64,000 nt of DNA, taken from an uncultured bacterium. GTDB taxonomy: Bacteria > Elusimicrobiota > Elusimicrobia > Elusimicrobiales > Elusimicrobiaceae. The notes under the pieces are model-generated. The model ran no database searches. It was not told the origin of the DNA and saw nothing but the letters and a program-made list of their open reading frames with translations. Positions 8,756 to 16,574 of the stretch are shown here, piece by piece (position 1 is the stretch's first letter; each line of letters begins with the position of its first letter). A program made the position numbers and the translations under genes. The stretch covers positions 1-64,000 of the forward strand of contig CASFFX010000003.1 of the NCBI GenBank assembly GCA_949294085.1. Direction: 5' to 3'.

Positions 8756-9649
8756 ATGAAACTGCACAAATCGTTACTTGTTGCCTTTGTATTTACCCTA
8801 GCCTGCGCCGCGCCGCTTTCGGCCCAAAGCGGAAAATGGATTGAGGTGATGGGCCGCCAAGCTGCTGAGCAAAGAGCGGGCTCCAAAGTGTGGGAAAATT
8901 TCCCGGAAATTGCTCCTGCCTCGTCCAAAACGGCCGCGGCCGCCGCGCGAATCCGGAACAAAACGCTGAAACAAAAACTGGCCCAAAAATATCCGGGCGT
9001 TGTGGTACGCTACGAGCAAAAAATCAATCAAAAGTCGCTGCAGCAGGCCCTGCGCCGCGTGGTGGAACTGCGCGGGACCCGGCCGGCTAAAGGCTGGCCA
9101 AAAGTTTTCTCCTATTCCCTCACGGTTCCTTCGTTGGAGGGGCTGACGCTGGACGGATTAGCCAAAAACGCGGCGGCCTTCCCGGAACTCCCGATACCTA
9201 CCAACAAAATTTACCTTTACCGCGGCATGGGATTGGACGAAAACGCCCTGCGCAATATCCTTAAAAACGGCCTGCGCCCGCAGGATACCGGCAAGGACGC
9301 CAACGAACTCAATACCCAACTGCGCTTATTAAATTTGGGCACCATGCCCGTAACGCAGGATATGCTAAAAGACCTGCAGGTGGCGCAAACGTATTTGGCT
9401 CCCAATGCCAAAGACCCCGTGCACTATGCGTTTTTGAACAGTTTTGAACAGGGCCGCGTGCCCGTGGTGGTTACCGTGCGCGGCTGGAGAAAAGGAGACT
9501 ATGTGCACGTGCTGGACCAAACGGTTCCCGCGGCGGATTTTGTAGAAGTATCCGTGCTGGTAAAAGGGCCGAAAGGCTCCCCCATTTGGTGCCGCGTCCG
9601 CCTGGGAGAGGACGGTTCCTCCTTGGTCTTAACGCCTTATCTTCCTTAA
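8756..9649 (+). CDS. Exported protein with a possible ADP-ribosyltransferase-like domain (paralogue 2)
   Basis: A 297-residue exported protein with a clear signal peptide ending ACAAPLSAQS (about residue 23) and an SD (AAGGAG) before the start. It shares with the gene at 7811 the C-terminal pattern LYRGMGL, ALRNILKNGL, a segment with YAFLNSF, QTVPAADFVEVSVL, and a final WCRVRL strand. Identity is moderate, which indicates an old tandem duplication. Function is unknown. A catalytic Arg in YRG and a late acidic residue would be the candidates if it is an ADP-ribosyltransferase. Ionic or purely structural roles are equally possible. Confidence 0.65.
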   Translation: MKLHKSLLVAFVFTLACAAPLSAQSGKWIEVMGRQAAEQRAGSKVWENFPEIAPASSKTAAAAARIRNKTLKQKLAQKYPGVVVRYEQKINQKSLQQALRRVVELRGTRPAKGWPKVFSYSLTVPSLEGLTLDGLAKNAAAFPELPIPTNKIYLYRGMGLDENALRNILKNGLRPQDTGKDANELNTQLRLLNLGTMPVTQDMLKDLQVAQTYLAPNAKDPVHYAFLNSFEQGRVPVVVTVRGWRKGDYVHVLDQTVPAADFVEVSVLVKGPKGSPIWCRVRLGEDGSSLVLTPYLP

Positions 9650-9664
9650 TTTGGAGTATCACTC

Positions 9665-10138
9665 ATGACAAACCCTACCGCTAAAGCCGACGAAGCCAAA
9701 CAACGTTTTTTGGCGGGGCATAACTGCGCCCAAGCCGTATTCCTTTCCTTCAGCCGAGACTTAGGACTGGACGATTCCACCGCACTCAAAATTTCCGCCG
9801 GCTTTGGCGGCGGCATGGGCCGCCTGCGCGAAGTGTGCGGCGCCGTGAGTGCGATGTTTATGGTACTGGGGATGAAGTACGCCTCGTTGGACCCGACGGA
9901 CCGCACCGCCAAAGCCCAGCTGTACGCCCGCGTGCAGGAGCTGGCCCGGCGGTTTAAGGAAGAAAACGGTTCTATTATCTGCCGGGAGCTTTTGTCCCTC
10001 CCGCCCGGCCCGCAGGACCCCACCCCGCAGGAACGCACGCCGCAATACTACCGCCTGCGCCCCTGCCCGGACAAAGTAGCCTCGGCCGCGCGGATTTTGG
10101 CGCAATACCTGGCGGAAGAAGACGCCAAAACCCCGTAA
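9665..10138 (+). CDS. C_GCAxxG_C_C family redox-type protein
   Basis: A 157-residue protein with the family hallmark arrangement of cysteines: HNCAQAV near residue 21, a glycine-rich SAGFGGGMG segment, EVCGAVSAMFMVLG, and a later IICRELL. Members are small cytosolic proteins of poorly defined function thought to hold a redox-active or metal-binding cysteine set. An SD-like GGAG precedes the ATG, and a terminator hairpin overlaps the stop codon. Context gives no clear pathway. Confidence 0.8.
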   Translation: MTNPTAKADEAKQRFLAGHNCAQAVFLSFSRDLGLDDSTALKISAGFGGGMGRLREVCGAVSAMFMVLGMKYASLDPTDRTAKAQLYARVQELARRFKEENGSIICRELLSLPPGPQDPTPQERTPQYYRLRPCPDKVASAARILAQYLAEEDAKTP

Positions 10139-10155
10139 ACGAAATACGGGTTTTT
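10127..10155 (+). terminator. Intrinsic terminator overlapping the stop codon of the C_GCAxxG_C_C gene
   Basis: The arms ACCCCGTA and TACGGGT can pair around a short loop and are followed by a run of five T on the plus strand. The left arm contains the TAA stop. Confidence 0.6.
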
Positions 10156-10185
10156 CCCGCCTGCAAACTTTCCTATAATAAATTT

Positions 10186-10671
10186 ATGCTTGAAAGTTTT
10201 GCGCCTGTCGTAAACGCTCACACCCGTATTTTAGTGATTGGCAGTATGCCGGGGGAAGCCTCGCTGCGGGCCCGGCAATACTACGCCTACGCCCGCAATC
10301 AATTTTGGCAGCTGATGTTTGATTTGCTGGAGCACGGCCGCCCCCCGCACGACTATCAAGACAAATTACACACCCTTCTTTCTCACGGCATCGGCCTGTG
10401 GGACGCCTTGGCCCGCTGCGAACGAACAGGCAGTTTGGACGGCAATATCAAACAACCCGTTCCCAACGATTTTCCGGCCTTGTTTGCCCGATACCCGCAA
10501 ATTCGCACGCTCTTATTTAACGGGCAGGCCGCCGCGGCCCATTTCAAGCGGGCGTTCGGTTTCCCGGCCGACAAAACCTGCCGTATTTTGCCTTCCACCA
10601 GCCCGGCCCATGCGGCCCGGTCTTACGCCGAAAAACGGCGGATTTGGGGCCAGGCGCTGGAGCTCTTATGA
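10186..10671 (+). CDS. Hypoxanthine/deoxyinosine DNA glycosylase (UDG family 6-like)
   Basis: A 161-residue uracil-DNA-glycosylase-fold protein. Visible family elements are IGSMPGEASL near the N-terminus, the QYYAYARNQFW segment, LLFNGQAAA, and the C-terminal LPSTSPAHA motif. This combination is typical of the hypoxanthine-DNA glycosylases that excise deaminated adenine, rather than canonical Ung. The stop overlaps the start of the next membrane gene (ATGA). TATAAT ends six bases before the ATG without an SD, predicting a leaderless transcript. Confidence 0.85.
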   Translation: MLESFAPVVNAHTRILVIGSMPGEASLRARQYYAYARNQFWQLMFDLLEHGRPPHDYQDKLHTLLSHGIGLWDALARCERTGSLDGNIKQPVPNDFPALFARYPQIRTLLFNGQAAAAHFKRAFGFPADKTCRILPSTSPAHAARSYAEKRRIWGQALELL

Positions 10672-11105
10672 GTTTAACCCACGCGCTGATAGGATTGTTT
10701 TCGGTCGCGTTTTTGGCCGCCACGGTGTTGCCGGCCCAGTCGGAAGGGATTTTAGTTTGGCTGCTGAGTCTGAAGAAATACAACCCCGTCTGGCTGCTGG
10801 CGGCCGCCACGGCGGGCAATGTGGCCGGAGCGGCCGTGAACTGGTGGCTGGGGAAATATGCGGCCCGCTTTAGAGAAAAAAAATGGTTTCCCTTTTCGCC
10901 AGCGGAATTTGCCAAAGCGGAACGGTTCTTCCAAAAATATGGGGTGTGGTCGCTGTTGCTGGCGTGGGTGCCCATCGTGGGCGACCCACTCACCCTGGCC
11001 GCCGGAGCCCTGGGAGTGCGGTTTCTCCCGTTTGCACTGCTTGTTACGCCGGGAAAATTGGGCCGCTATGGCGCTATTTATTGGGCGGCCTCCGGGCTTT
11101 TTTAG
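10668..11105 (+). CDS. YqaA/DedA-type small membrane protein
   Basis: A 145-residue integral membrane protein related to YqaA/SNARE-associated (DedA superfamily) proteins. It has hydrophobic segments at about 5-35, 45-65, 95-120 and 125-145. The motif LLLAWVPIVGDPLTLAAGALG corresponds to the conserved loop of the family. The start overlaps the stop of the glycosylase gene by four bases, so a longer upstream frame is rejected. A frameshifted paralogue follows at 11182. A membrane lipid or transport-related role is known for DedA relatives, but not specifically for this group. Confidence 0.8.
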   Translation: MSLTHALIGLFSVAFLAATVLPAQSEGILVWLLSLKKYNPVWLLAAATAGNVAGAAVNWWLGKYAARFREKKWFPFSPAEFAKAERFFQKYGVWSLLLAWVPIVGDPLTLAAGALGVRFLPFALLVTPGKLGRYGAIYWAASGLF

Positions 11106-11181
11106 CCGAAATGGACCAAACTAACCCTTCTTTGCGCTTTTCAAAAGGCGAGGCATACGCTATCCTGTAAAAGAGGGCCTT

Positions 11182-11614
11182 ATGCCGGAATTACACATCC
11201 TTATTTTTCAATTTTTTATTTCGCTGATTTCCGCCAGTATCATCCCCGCCCAAGGGGAGCTGGTAATGTTTGCGCTGTTGGCTTCGGGCAAATACCGGGC
11301 GCTTATGTTGCTGGCGGCCGCTTGCGCGGGCACTTTTATTGGCGTAAGCATCAACTGGGTACTGGGCCGCTATTTAAGCCGGTTCCAAAACGAAAAATGG
11401 TTCCCCGTTAAAAGCACTTACTTGGAAAAAGCCCGCCTGCTGTTTGACCGCCACGGCCGCGCTGCTCTTGGCGGGAATTCCCCTCATCGGCGACCCGATT
11501 ACCATCATGGCCGGCGCCTTAAAAGTGAATTTTGGCTTTTATTTGCTGACGGCGGGCCTTTCCAAATGCGCCCGCTACGGCGTGGTATGGCTGATTTATT
11601 TGGGCATTGTGTAA
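11182..11614 (+). pseudogene. YqaA-type membrane protein, frameshifted
   Basis: The first 90 codons encode a paralogue of the preceding protein (IIPAQGELVMFALLASGKY, then RFQNEKWFPV). Near 11455-11460 the frame is lost. The expected continuation (LLLAGIPLIGDPITIMAG and on to WLIYLGIV) is found intact in the +1 frame, ending with TAA at 11612-11614. Removing one C from the GGCCGCG run there restores a protein of about 143 residues. Because everything downstream is well conserved, a recent mutation or a sequencing/assembly error is more likely than long decay. Without correction the frame runs on to 11952 as nonsense. An SD (GAGGG) precedes the ATG. Confidence 0.8.
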
Positions 11615-11619
11615 CCCAT

Positions 11620-11650
11620 AAAAAAACCATCCCGCCCGGGAGGGTTTTTT
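11620..11650. terminator. Bidirectional intrinsic terminator
   Basis: A hairpin AACC-A-TCCC/GGGA-G-GGTT flanked by A- and T-runs, between the convergent YqaA-type gene and the TPR gene. Confidence 0.75.
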
Positions 11651-11663
11651 ACGTTCAAAAAGG

Positions 11664-12827
11664 TTACTTGTACAATACCGCACGGAACTCGGCCGTCTTG
11701 TTGATATTGCGGAACATCCAGCCTTTTTGGTCTTCGTCGTACAGCGATTCAAAATTTTTGAAATTGCGCCGCACCGCTTTATCCAAATTGTCATACGTGT
11801 TTTTGCGGTCTTTTTTGCTCAGCCAATACACCCCCGCCAAATTGACATACGGGGTGGGGCTGGTGCCGTCCAGGCGAATTGCAGTTTCCAAATCGGCCTT
11901 GGCGCCTTTCCAATCCTTAAAATGCATTTTTACAAAGCCGCGGTTGTTGTAGGGGATGGCCCACTTGGGCATCATTTCAATCGCACGGGTGTAATCCTGC
12001 GCGGCCTCTTTGAACTGGCCCATTTCTTCATACACGAGCCCCCGGCGGTTATAAAAAATGGCTTCCGGCTGCAGCTTAAGCAGCACGGTATAATCTTCCA
12101 ACGCGGCGGGATAATCCCCCATGTCCTTAAATGCGCTGGCCCGGTACCGATACGCCTGCGCGTAGGACGCGTCGCGATGAATCGCTTTGCTGTAGGCGGA
12201 AACGGCTTCATCCAGGCGGTTTTTGCCCGAATAAATGCGGCCTGTCCAAAAATGGATATCGGCCGAATCGTCCCCCGCGGCCTGGAGCGCCTCCAGCTGT
12301 TTTTTGGCCGCTTCATAACGGTAAGCGCCTAAATAGACGGGAATCATCTCTTTGGCAATGGCGGCCGAGGGCTTGCGTTTGCCCAAATAGGCTTGATAAT
12401 CGCGCAGGGCGTCTTCGTACTTGCCCAGCTCGGCATTGACCCGCGCCCGGGCCAAATAAAAATTGCGATAGGATGATTTCAGCGAAATCGCCTTTGTTAA
12501 ATCCGCCTGCGCCAGCGACAAACGCCTCATCTTCTGGTACGCCAACGCCCGGGCATAATAACGAAAAGCGTCCTTCGGGCGCAAAGCTACGGTGCGGGAA
12601 TAATCGTCCAGCGCCTGTTTATTGCGGCCCAAACTCAGGTAGGCGTCCGCCCGGTAATGGTATGCATCCGCCATACGCGGCGATTTGGCAATCACGCGCG
12701 TGAGCATTTTGATTTGCGTGTTGGGATTTTTTTCTCTTTTTGCTTTGGCAAACAGCTGGGCCGCCGTCTCGCTAAACGCGGCGGACGCCAAACACAAACT
12801 GATGAACACCAAAAGAATTTTCCGCAT
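11664..12827 (-). CDS. Exported tetratricopeptide-repeat protein
   Basis: A 387-residue protein with a signal peptide (MRKILLVFISLCLASAAFS, cleavage near residue 19) followed by about nine TPR units from residue 40 to 340. Typical A-helix residues are visible, such as ADAYHYRADAYLSLGR, AIPYNNRGFVKMHFKDW and PTPYVNLAGVYWLSKKD. It is expected to be a periplasmic or outer-membrane scaffold for protein interactions. It has its own promoter region and ends at a bidirectional terminator. No partner is evident from the neighbours. Confidence 0.8.
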   Translation of the reverse strand: MRKILLVFISLCLASAAFSETAAQLFAKAKREKNPNTQIKMLTRVIAKSPRMADAYHYRADAYLSLGRNKQALDDYSRTVALRPKDAFRYYARALAYQKMRRLSLAQADLTKAISLKSSYRNFYLARARVNAELGKYEDALRDYQAYLGKRKPSAAIAKEMIPVYLGAYRYEAAKKQLEALQAAGDDSADIHFWTGRIYSGKNRLDEAVSAYSKAIHRDASYAQAYRYRASAFKDMGDYPAALEDYTVLLKLQPEAIFYNRRGLVYEEMGQFKEAAQDYTRAIEMMPKWAIPYNNRGFVKMHFKDWKGAKADLETAIRLDGTSPTPYVNLAGVYWLSKKDRKNTYDNLDKAVRRNFKNFESLYDEDQKGWMFRNINKTAEFRAVLYK

Positions 12828-12846
12828 ATTTCCTTATATTAAACTA

Positions 12847-13563
12847 TTATTTCGCCCAAAATACAAAACAAAAATTCAGCAATACCACCAAAATCCCCGC
12901 CGCATACAGCCCCCACAGCGCCAGCGTGGCAAACAACCTCAAATTCAAAAACACCGCCCCCGCCAGCGTGGCTCGCCCGGCGAACAATTTGGCCAGATTG
13001 ACGGTCTGCCCGGAAATCTTCACAATCCGCGCCAGCAACACCGAACGCAACGCCAGCGTCAAAACCCCTAACAACACCGCCGACAGCCACCGCAGTACCG
13101 AAGTACGCTCGTACCCGGCAAACAGCGCCGCCACTTCGCGCACGCTCCCGGCCACCACCACTTTGGCTTGGTCTTTGGCCAGCCCTTCGTTCATATTGTC
13201 AATTTTAGAGGCCACCTTTTCCTTCACTTGGGTTAAAAGGTCCTCAATAAACGCGTCCCACGTGGCACAAGCGGCCCGCAAGGCAAACACACACGCGGTC
13301 AGCATAGCATACAAAAAAGCCGCCGCTCCATAAACCACAAACAGCCCCGCCGCCAGGCCGTTTTCTACCCACGACGGAAACCCGGCCGGGGCCAACCCAA
13401 ATGCATAGGTAACGTAGGACGTCATCAAAAACAGCCCTAGCCCCGCGGCCAAATGCGGCAAAAATGCCTTTTGCAATACGGCAAGCACGCCCCCCACCGC
13501 TTGCGAAAACAAACGCTGCACAGCAGCCAAAGAGGACGGCGCTTCCGACCGATTAGTCGTCAT
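12847..13563 (-). CDS. Hypothetical multi-pass membrane protein
   Basis: A 238-residue protein with hydrophobic segments near residues 35-60, 70-100, 160-185 and 205-235, and an amphipathic central stretch (about 105-150, with KEKVASKIDNMNEGLAKDQ). I do not recognise the family. Its start codon lies inside the last codons of the 48-aa Cys-rich gene (11-base overlap), so the two genes are transcribed together and probably translationally coupled. Confidence 0.65.
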   Translation of the reverse strand: MTTNRSEAPSSLAAVQRLFSQAVGGVLAVLQKAFLPHLAAGLGLFLMTSYVTYAFGLAPAGFPSWVENGLAAGLFVVYGAAAFLYAMLTACVFALRAACATWDAFIEDLLTQVKEKVASKIDNMNEGLAKDQAKVVVAGSVREVAALFAGYERTSVLRWLSAVLLGVLTLALRSVLLARIVKISGQTVNLAKLFAGRATLAGAVFLNLRLFATLALWGLYAAGILVVLLNFCFVFWAK

Positions 13564-13699
13564 GACAGCCGCAATGCCCGCAACAACCGCCGCAGCAGCC
13601 TCCGCTGGCTTTGTGCACAGACGGAATCCGGTCGGACACTTTTACCATTTTGCCCAATTTTTTATCGTACACATAGGTACCGGTTTTTTCTTCTTTCAT
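13553..13699 (-). CDS. Small Cys/Gly-rich protein (48 aa)
   Basis: A 48-codon ORF starting MKEEKTGTYVYDKKLGKMV and ending in a cysteine cluster: SGGCCGGCCGHCGCHDD, six Cys and two His in the last 15 residues. Such a tail suggests metal binding (Zn, Cu, or an Fe-S cluster) or redox sensing. A perfect TATAAT (13706-13711 on the minus strand) ends exactly six bases before the ATG, so the start is supported as a leaderless one. It overlaps the downstream membrane gene by 11 bases. No family is recognised with certainty. Confidence 0.6.
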   Translation of the reverse strand: MKEEKTGTYVYDKKLGKMVKVSDRIPSVHKASGGCCGGCCGHCGCHDD

Positions 13700-13865
13700 A
13701 TATGTATTATAGCAGTTTGCAAAGCCCCAACGGCAGGAAGAAATGGTATAATAAAAATTAGTTCCCCCGTCGGGAAAGATTCGGCGGAGAAATTGGATTG
13801 AAATACAAAAACAAAAATGTTAGAATAATAGGGTAGCAGGAAAAGTAAGTACCCATCCGATTTAA

Positions 13866-13940
13866 GCGCCCATAGCTCAATGGATAGAGTGTCAGCCTGC
13901 GGAGCTGAAGATACAAGTTCGATTCCTGTTGGGCGCACCA
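13866..13940 (+). tRNA. tRNA-Arg (anticodon GCG)
   Basis: A complete cloverleaf: acceptor GCGCCCA paired with TGGGCGC, D-arm GCTC/GAGT, anticodon stem TCAGC/GCTGA with loop CTGCGGA (anticodon GCG, codon CGC), and a T-arm with the TTCGATT loop. The CCA end is encoded. Most bacteria read CGU/CGC/CGA with tRNA-Arg(ACG) modified to inosine, so G34 here is unusual. The 3' end is duplicated downstream. Confidence 0.92.
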
Positions 13941-13942
13941 TT

Positions 13943-13971
13943 AAAAAACCACGCGAAAGCGTGGTTTTTTT
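13943..13971 (+). terminator. Intrinsic terminator of tRNA-Arg
   Basis: AACCACGC-GAAA-GCGTGGTT hairpin followed by seven T immediately after the tRNA CCA end. The same hairpin is copied at 14071-14099. Confidence 0.85.
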
Positions 13972-14012
13972 GTTGGAAGCCAACGAGATTCTCCCCCGAC
14001 GTGTTTATCCTG

Positions 14013-14074
14013 CGGAAACAGCACGAACTTGTCCGCCGTTTCCCTACAATACGGCCGGGGGCGCACCATTAAAA
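14013..14074 (+). repeat. 62-bp direct repeat, copy 1 (flanks pilin pseudogene)
   Basis: This segment, running from CGGAAACAGCACGAACTTG through GGGGGCGCACCATTAAAA, reappears at 14909-14970 with a single mismatch. The two copies bracket the pilin pseudogene, so it may have been inserted or duplicated as a cassette. Confidence 0.75.
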
Positions 14075-14276
14075 AACCACGCGAAAGCGTGGTTTTTTTG
14101 TTGAAGTGCAGCACTTTCCGCAAAAGGATATTTTTTGGTTAAAACAGACAGCAAACACAAGGAGAACGCAAAACTGCGTATGAACGTATGGAAGAGAAAG
14201 GGCCCCCGAAATTTACAGTCAATAGCAACTTGCCACCCAAATCGGCAAACATTTTTCGCAAGCGTTTATAAAGGCA

Positions 14277-14747
14277 TTACTCCATAAAACAATAACCAGA
14301 AAGACAAAGGCTGGAAAGTTGTTTGCCAAAACCTGCTGTTTTACACCCTCTTGGCTCTCCACTGCAAAGGAACCCTTCGGTTTTGCAATACGTTATAAAA
14401 AAACTTGCACCTTTACGCTCCGCCGCAACACCAGGACCACTAGAATTAGGACAGGAATAAAAAGAAAAATTCCAATTTTTCGTAGAAAACGTACTACCTG
14501 TAGCTGTACTACCATTTTCATTCGTAAAACCTAAATCCAATTCATCAAAATTAGTAGGAGCACTCCCTGAAGCTAATTGGTATGCTTGAGATGCCGTTTG
14601 AATAGACTTTAACATCGTTTTGGCTTCCGTTACCCGGCTTTTTTCCACCGCTTTAGTCTATTGCGGCAAAGCCACACTGGCCAAAATACCTATGATTAAT
14701 ACAACGACTAACAGCTCTATAAGCGTAAACCCTTTCTCTTTTTTCAT
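14277..14747 (-). pseudogene. Type IV pilin-like protein with internal amber stop
   Basis: Reading from 14747 the frame gives [16 protein letters not shown], a class III/GspG-type prepilin start with the conserved Glu5 and hydrophobic helix. It then runs to LPQ followed by TAG, where intact relatives in this window have LPQY. After the stop the same frame continues uninterrupted (TKAVEKSRVTEAK and on) to 14277, including four or more cysteines near the C-terminus. A single TAT/TAC to TAG change therefore explains it. It lies between 62-bp direct repeats. Readthrough cannot be excluded, but nothing supports it. Confidence 0.8.
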
Positions 14748-14908
14748 ACTCTGTATCACTCCATCCTTACGTGTTAATACCAGCCTCATTATATCAAAAA
14801 ACCTAGTGGATTGTAGAATACAAAATTCTACCAGTTATTCATCCTGCAAGGCTAAAGACGTAAGTTAAATTGGGTAAAAATCTATTTTCCCACGGGGCGC
14901 TTAGCTTA

Positions 14909-14970
14909 CGGAAACAGCACGAACTTGTCCGCCGTTCCCCTACAATACGGCCGGGGGCGCACCATTAAAA
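14909..14970 (+). repeat. 62-bp direct repeat, copy 2
   Basis: One mismatch relative to 14013-14074, ending in the same tRNA-Arg 3'-end fragment (GGGCGCACCATT). The terminator portion is degenerate here: CCCACGCGG without the complementary arm. Confidence 0.75.
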
Positions 14971-14996
14971 CCCACGCGGAAATTCTGACATGACCC

Positions 14997-16574
14997 CTAA
15001 GAAAATATCTTTTTTACGAGAGGGAAACGCCCATAATACACATCGTCCACGTCTTTGGAAATGTAAGGTTTTACGGCGTCGGCTTGCGTACAATCCATTT
15101 GCGCAAAATTGACGTACCCGCTCAGCCTTTCTTTCAGCCGCCTTAAGCTGTTTTTGTAACCCAACGTTTCATAAATACTTTCCAGGTTGCACAGATACAA
15201 CTCCGATGGATATTCCACCAGTTCCAAAACTTTTTGGGCGTCTTTCAAGGCGGCTTTATAATTGCCCAATTTTTTGTACACTTCGCTGCGGTTATGGTAC
15301 ATAATTTCCACCGCGTCGTATCCTTCTTGATGGGCGATGGCGTAGTTGAGCATACGCAGGGCCTCTTCATGCTTGCCTTCCGTAAAATAAATCATCCCCA
15401 GATTGCTGTAAGAATACGAGTCTTTGGGAGCCGTGCCGATATAGGGCTCTAAAATTTTTTTGGCGGACTGCAAATCTTTTTTTGCGATAAAGCGCATCGC
15501 GTCCATCGGCGGGTAGGGCTCGCGGCAAAAGAACCCGCAGAACAACCCCAAAAATATCGTCAGCGTGATGAGGGCCCCTTTTAAGGGAAAGCGCCGGCGG
15601 ATGTAGTCATACTGCTTAAAATCCGCCCGGTGGTACTCGGTTTCCAGTAAATTTTTGATTTCTTCAAAATGGGCCACGATGTCATTAATATCGCTACATC
15701 CCACTAACAAATCCCGCAATTTGACGCGTACGCCTTCGTTTTGCCAGCCAAAGACGTGCACCCATTTGATTTTGTGTTTTCCGTCCACGCCAATTACCGC
15801 GTTGACCGTATTGCGTTTGCCGTTTTTCCAGTATTGCTGCCAATACAAGGCCAACCGCGTATCGGCGTTTTCCAGCAAAATGAAATTCAGTTTAATTTGT
15901 TTGGTGCGGAACCAGCAGTTGTAATCTTCCGCCTCTTTTTCCAAGGCATCCACATCGTCGCCTTTGACAGAACCGTATATTTCGCGCTTGCAATACTCCC
16001 ACAGTTTGTATTTTTTCACGTCTTCTTCGCTTAAATCTTCCGTTTGAAATAGGTTGGGTGCACGCAGCGTCGGGTTATCGTACTCCCGCGTAATATAGCG
16101 GTAGCAGGCCGTTGCATACGTGCCGGGCCACTGCGTGTAATAACAGGTTCCCGGGTCAAGGATGGTACCTCGGGCTTCATACTGATGGTCGGCATTGGCT
16201 TCGTGCTCGTTGCCAAACGCGTCCACATAGCGGTTATACGTGGTATGCGAAATACGCACCGTCCGGCGGCCTTCGGCCACCGTTACTTCCCAGTCTTCCG
16301 GGTGATGGACGGTTTCGTAGGTAACTTTTTTGGTTTTTTTATCTTCATGCCGCACGCGCTCCGTCCACTCCGTAAAATAGCGCGCTTCCAGCACATAGGT
16401 TCCAATGTATTCTTCATCCTGCTCGCGACAGGTGGCCCCTTCCTTAAAAAGCCAAATAATCAGCCACGCCAATAGGGACCCCATCACCAAGCCAAAAATG
16501 CCCAGCGGCTGCCACCCCATCAAAAAAGGGATGATAAGCAACAACGCCAACGCATACAAATAAGCAGCCGTCAT
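14997..16574 (-). CDS. Membrane protein with C-terminal TPRs
   Basis: A protein of about 525 residues; the start at 16574 overlaps the stop of the LemA-like gene by four bases. Two N-terminal transmembrane segments lie at about 2-20 and 23-42, a large soluble domain follows (45-345), another hydrophobic segment sits near 365-385 (ITLTIFLGLFCGFFC), and TPR-like helices occupy 395-490 (SYSNLGMIYFTEGKHEEAL, YHNRSEVYKKLGNYKAAL). The central domain contains tyrosine- and tryptophan-rich strands and is not recognised. It forms a two-gene unit with the LemA-like protein, suggesting a membrane-associated complex. Confidence 0.7.
   Translation of the reverse strand: MTAAYLYALALLLIIPFLMGWQPLGIFGLVMGSLLAWLIIWLFKEGATCREQDEEYIGTYVLEARYFTEWTERVRHEDKKTKKVTYETVHHPEDWEVTVAEGRRTVRISHTTYNRYVDAFGNEHEANADHQYEARGTILDPGTCYYTQWPGTYATACYRYITREYDNPTLRAPNLFQTEDLSEEDVKKYKLWEYCKREIYGSVKGDDVDALEKEAEDYNCWFRTKQIKLNFILLENADTRLALYWQQYWKNGKRNTVNAVIGVDGKHKIKWVHVFGWQNEGVRVKLRDLLVGCSDINDIVAHFEEIKNLLETEYHRADFKQYDYIRRRFPLKGALITLTIFLGLFCGFFCREPYPPMDAMRFIAKKDLQSAKKILEPYIGTAPKDSYSYSNLGMIYFTEGKHEEALRMLNYAIAHQEGYDAVEIMYHNRSEVYKKLGNYKAALKDAQKVLELVEYPSELYLCNLESIYETLGYKNSLRRLKERLSGYVNFAQMDCTQADAVKPYISKDVDDVYYGRFPLVKKIFS

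Larger units (their letters stand above)
13931..14103 (+). repeat. Direct repeat of the tRNA-Arg 3' end plus terminator
   Basis: The 45 bases 13931-13975 (last ten bases of the tRNA including CCA, then the terminator) recur exactly at 14059-14103. The second copy is preceded by a different segment (14013-14058) that is itself found again at 14909-14954. No complete second tRNA can be folded from it. Such 3'-end copies are what site-specific integration into a tRNA leaves behind, but no integrase is visible. The interval 13976-14276 holds no gene. Confidence 0.7.

Noticed and set aside
13562-13801. 79-codon plus-strand ORF
   Set aside because: It is antisense to the 48-aa Cys-rich gene, which has a promoter and sensible overlap with its neighbour.
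14056-14103. Second tRNA gene next to tRNA-Arg
   Set aside because: Only the 3' tail and terminator are copied; no D-arm or anticodon arm can be folded upstream.
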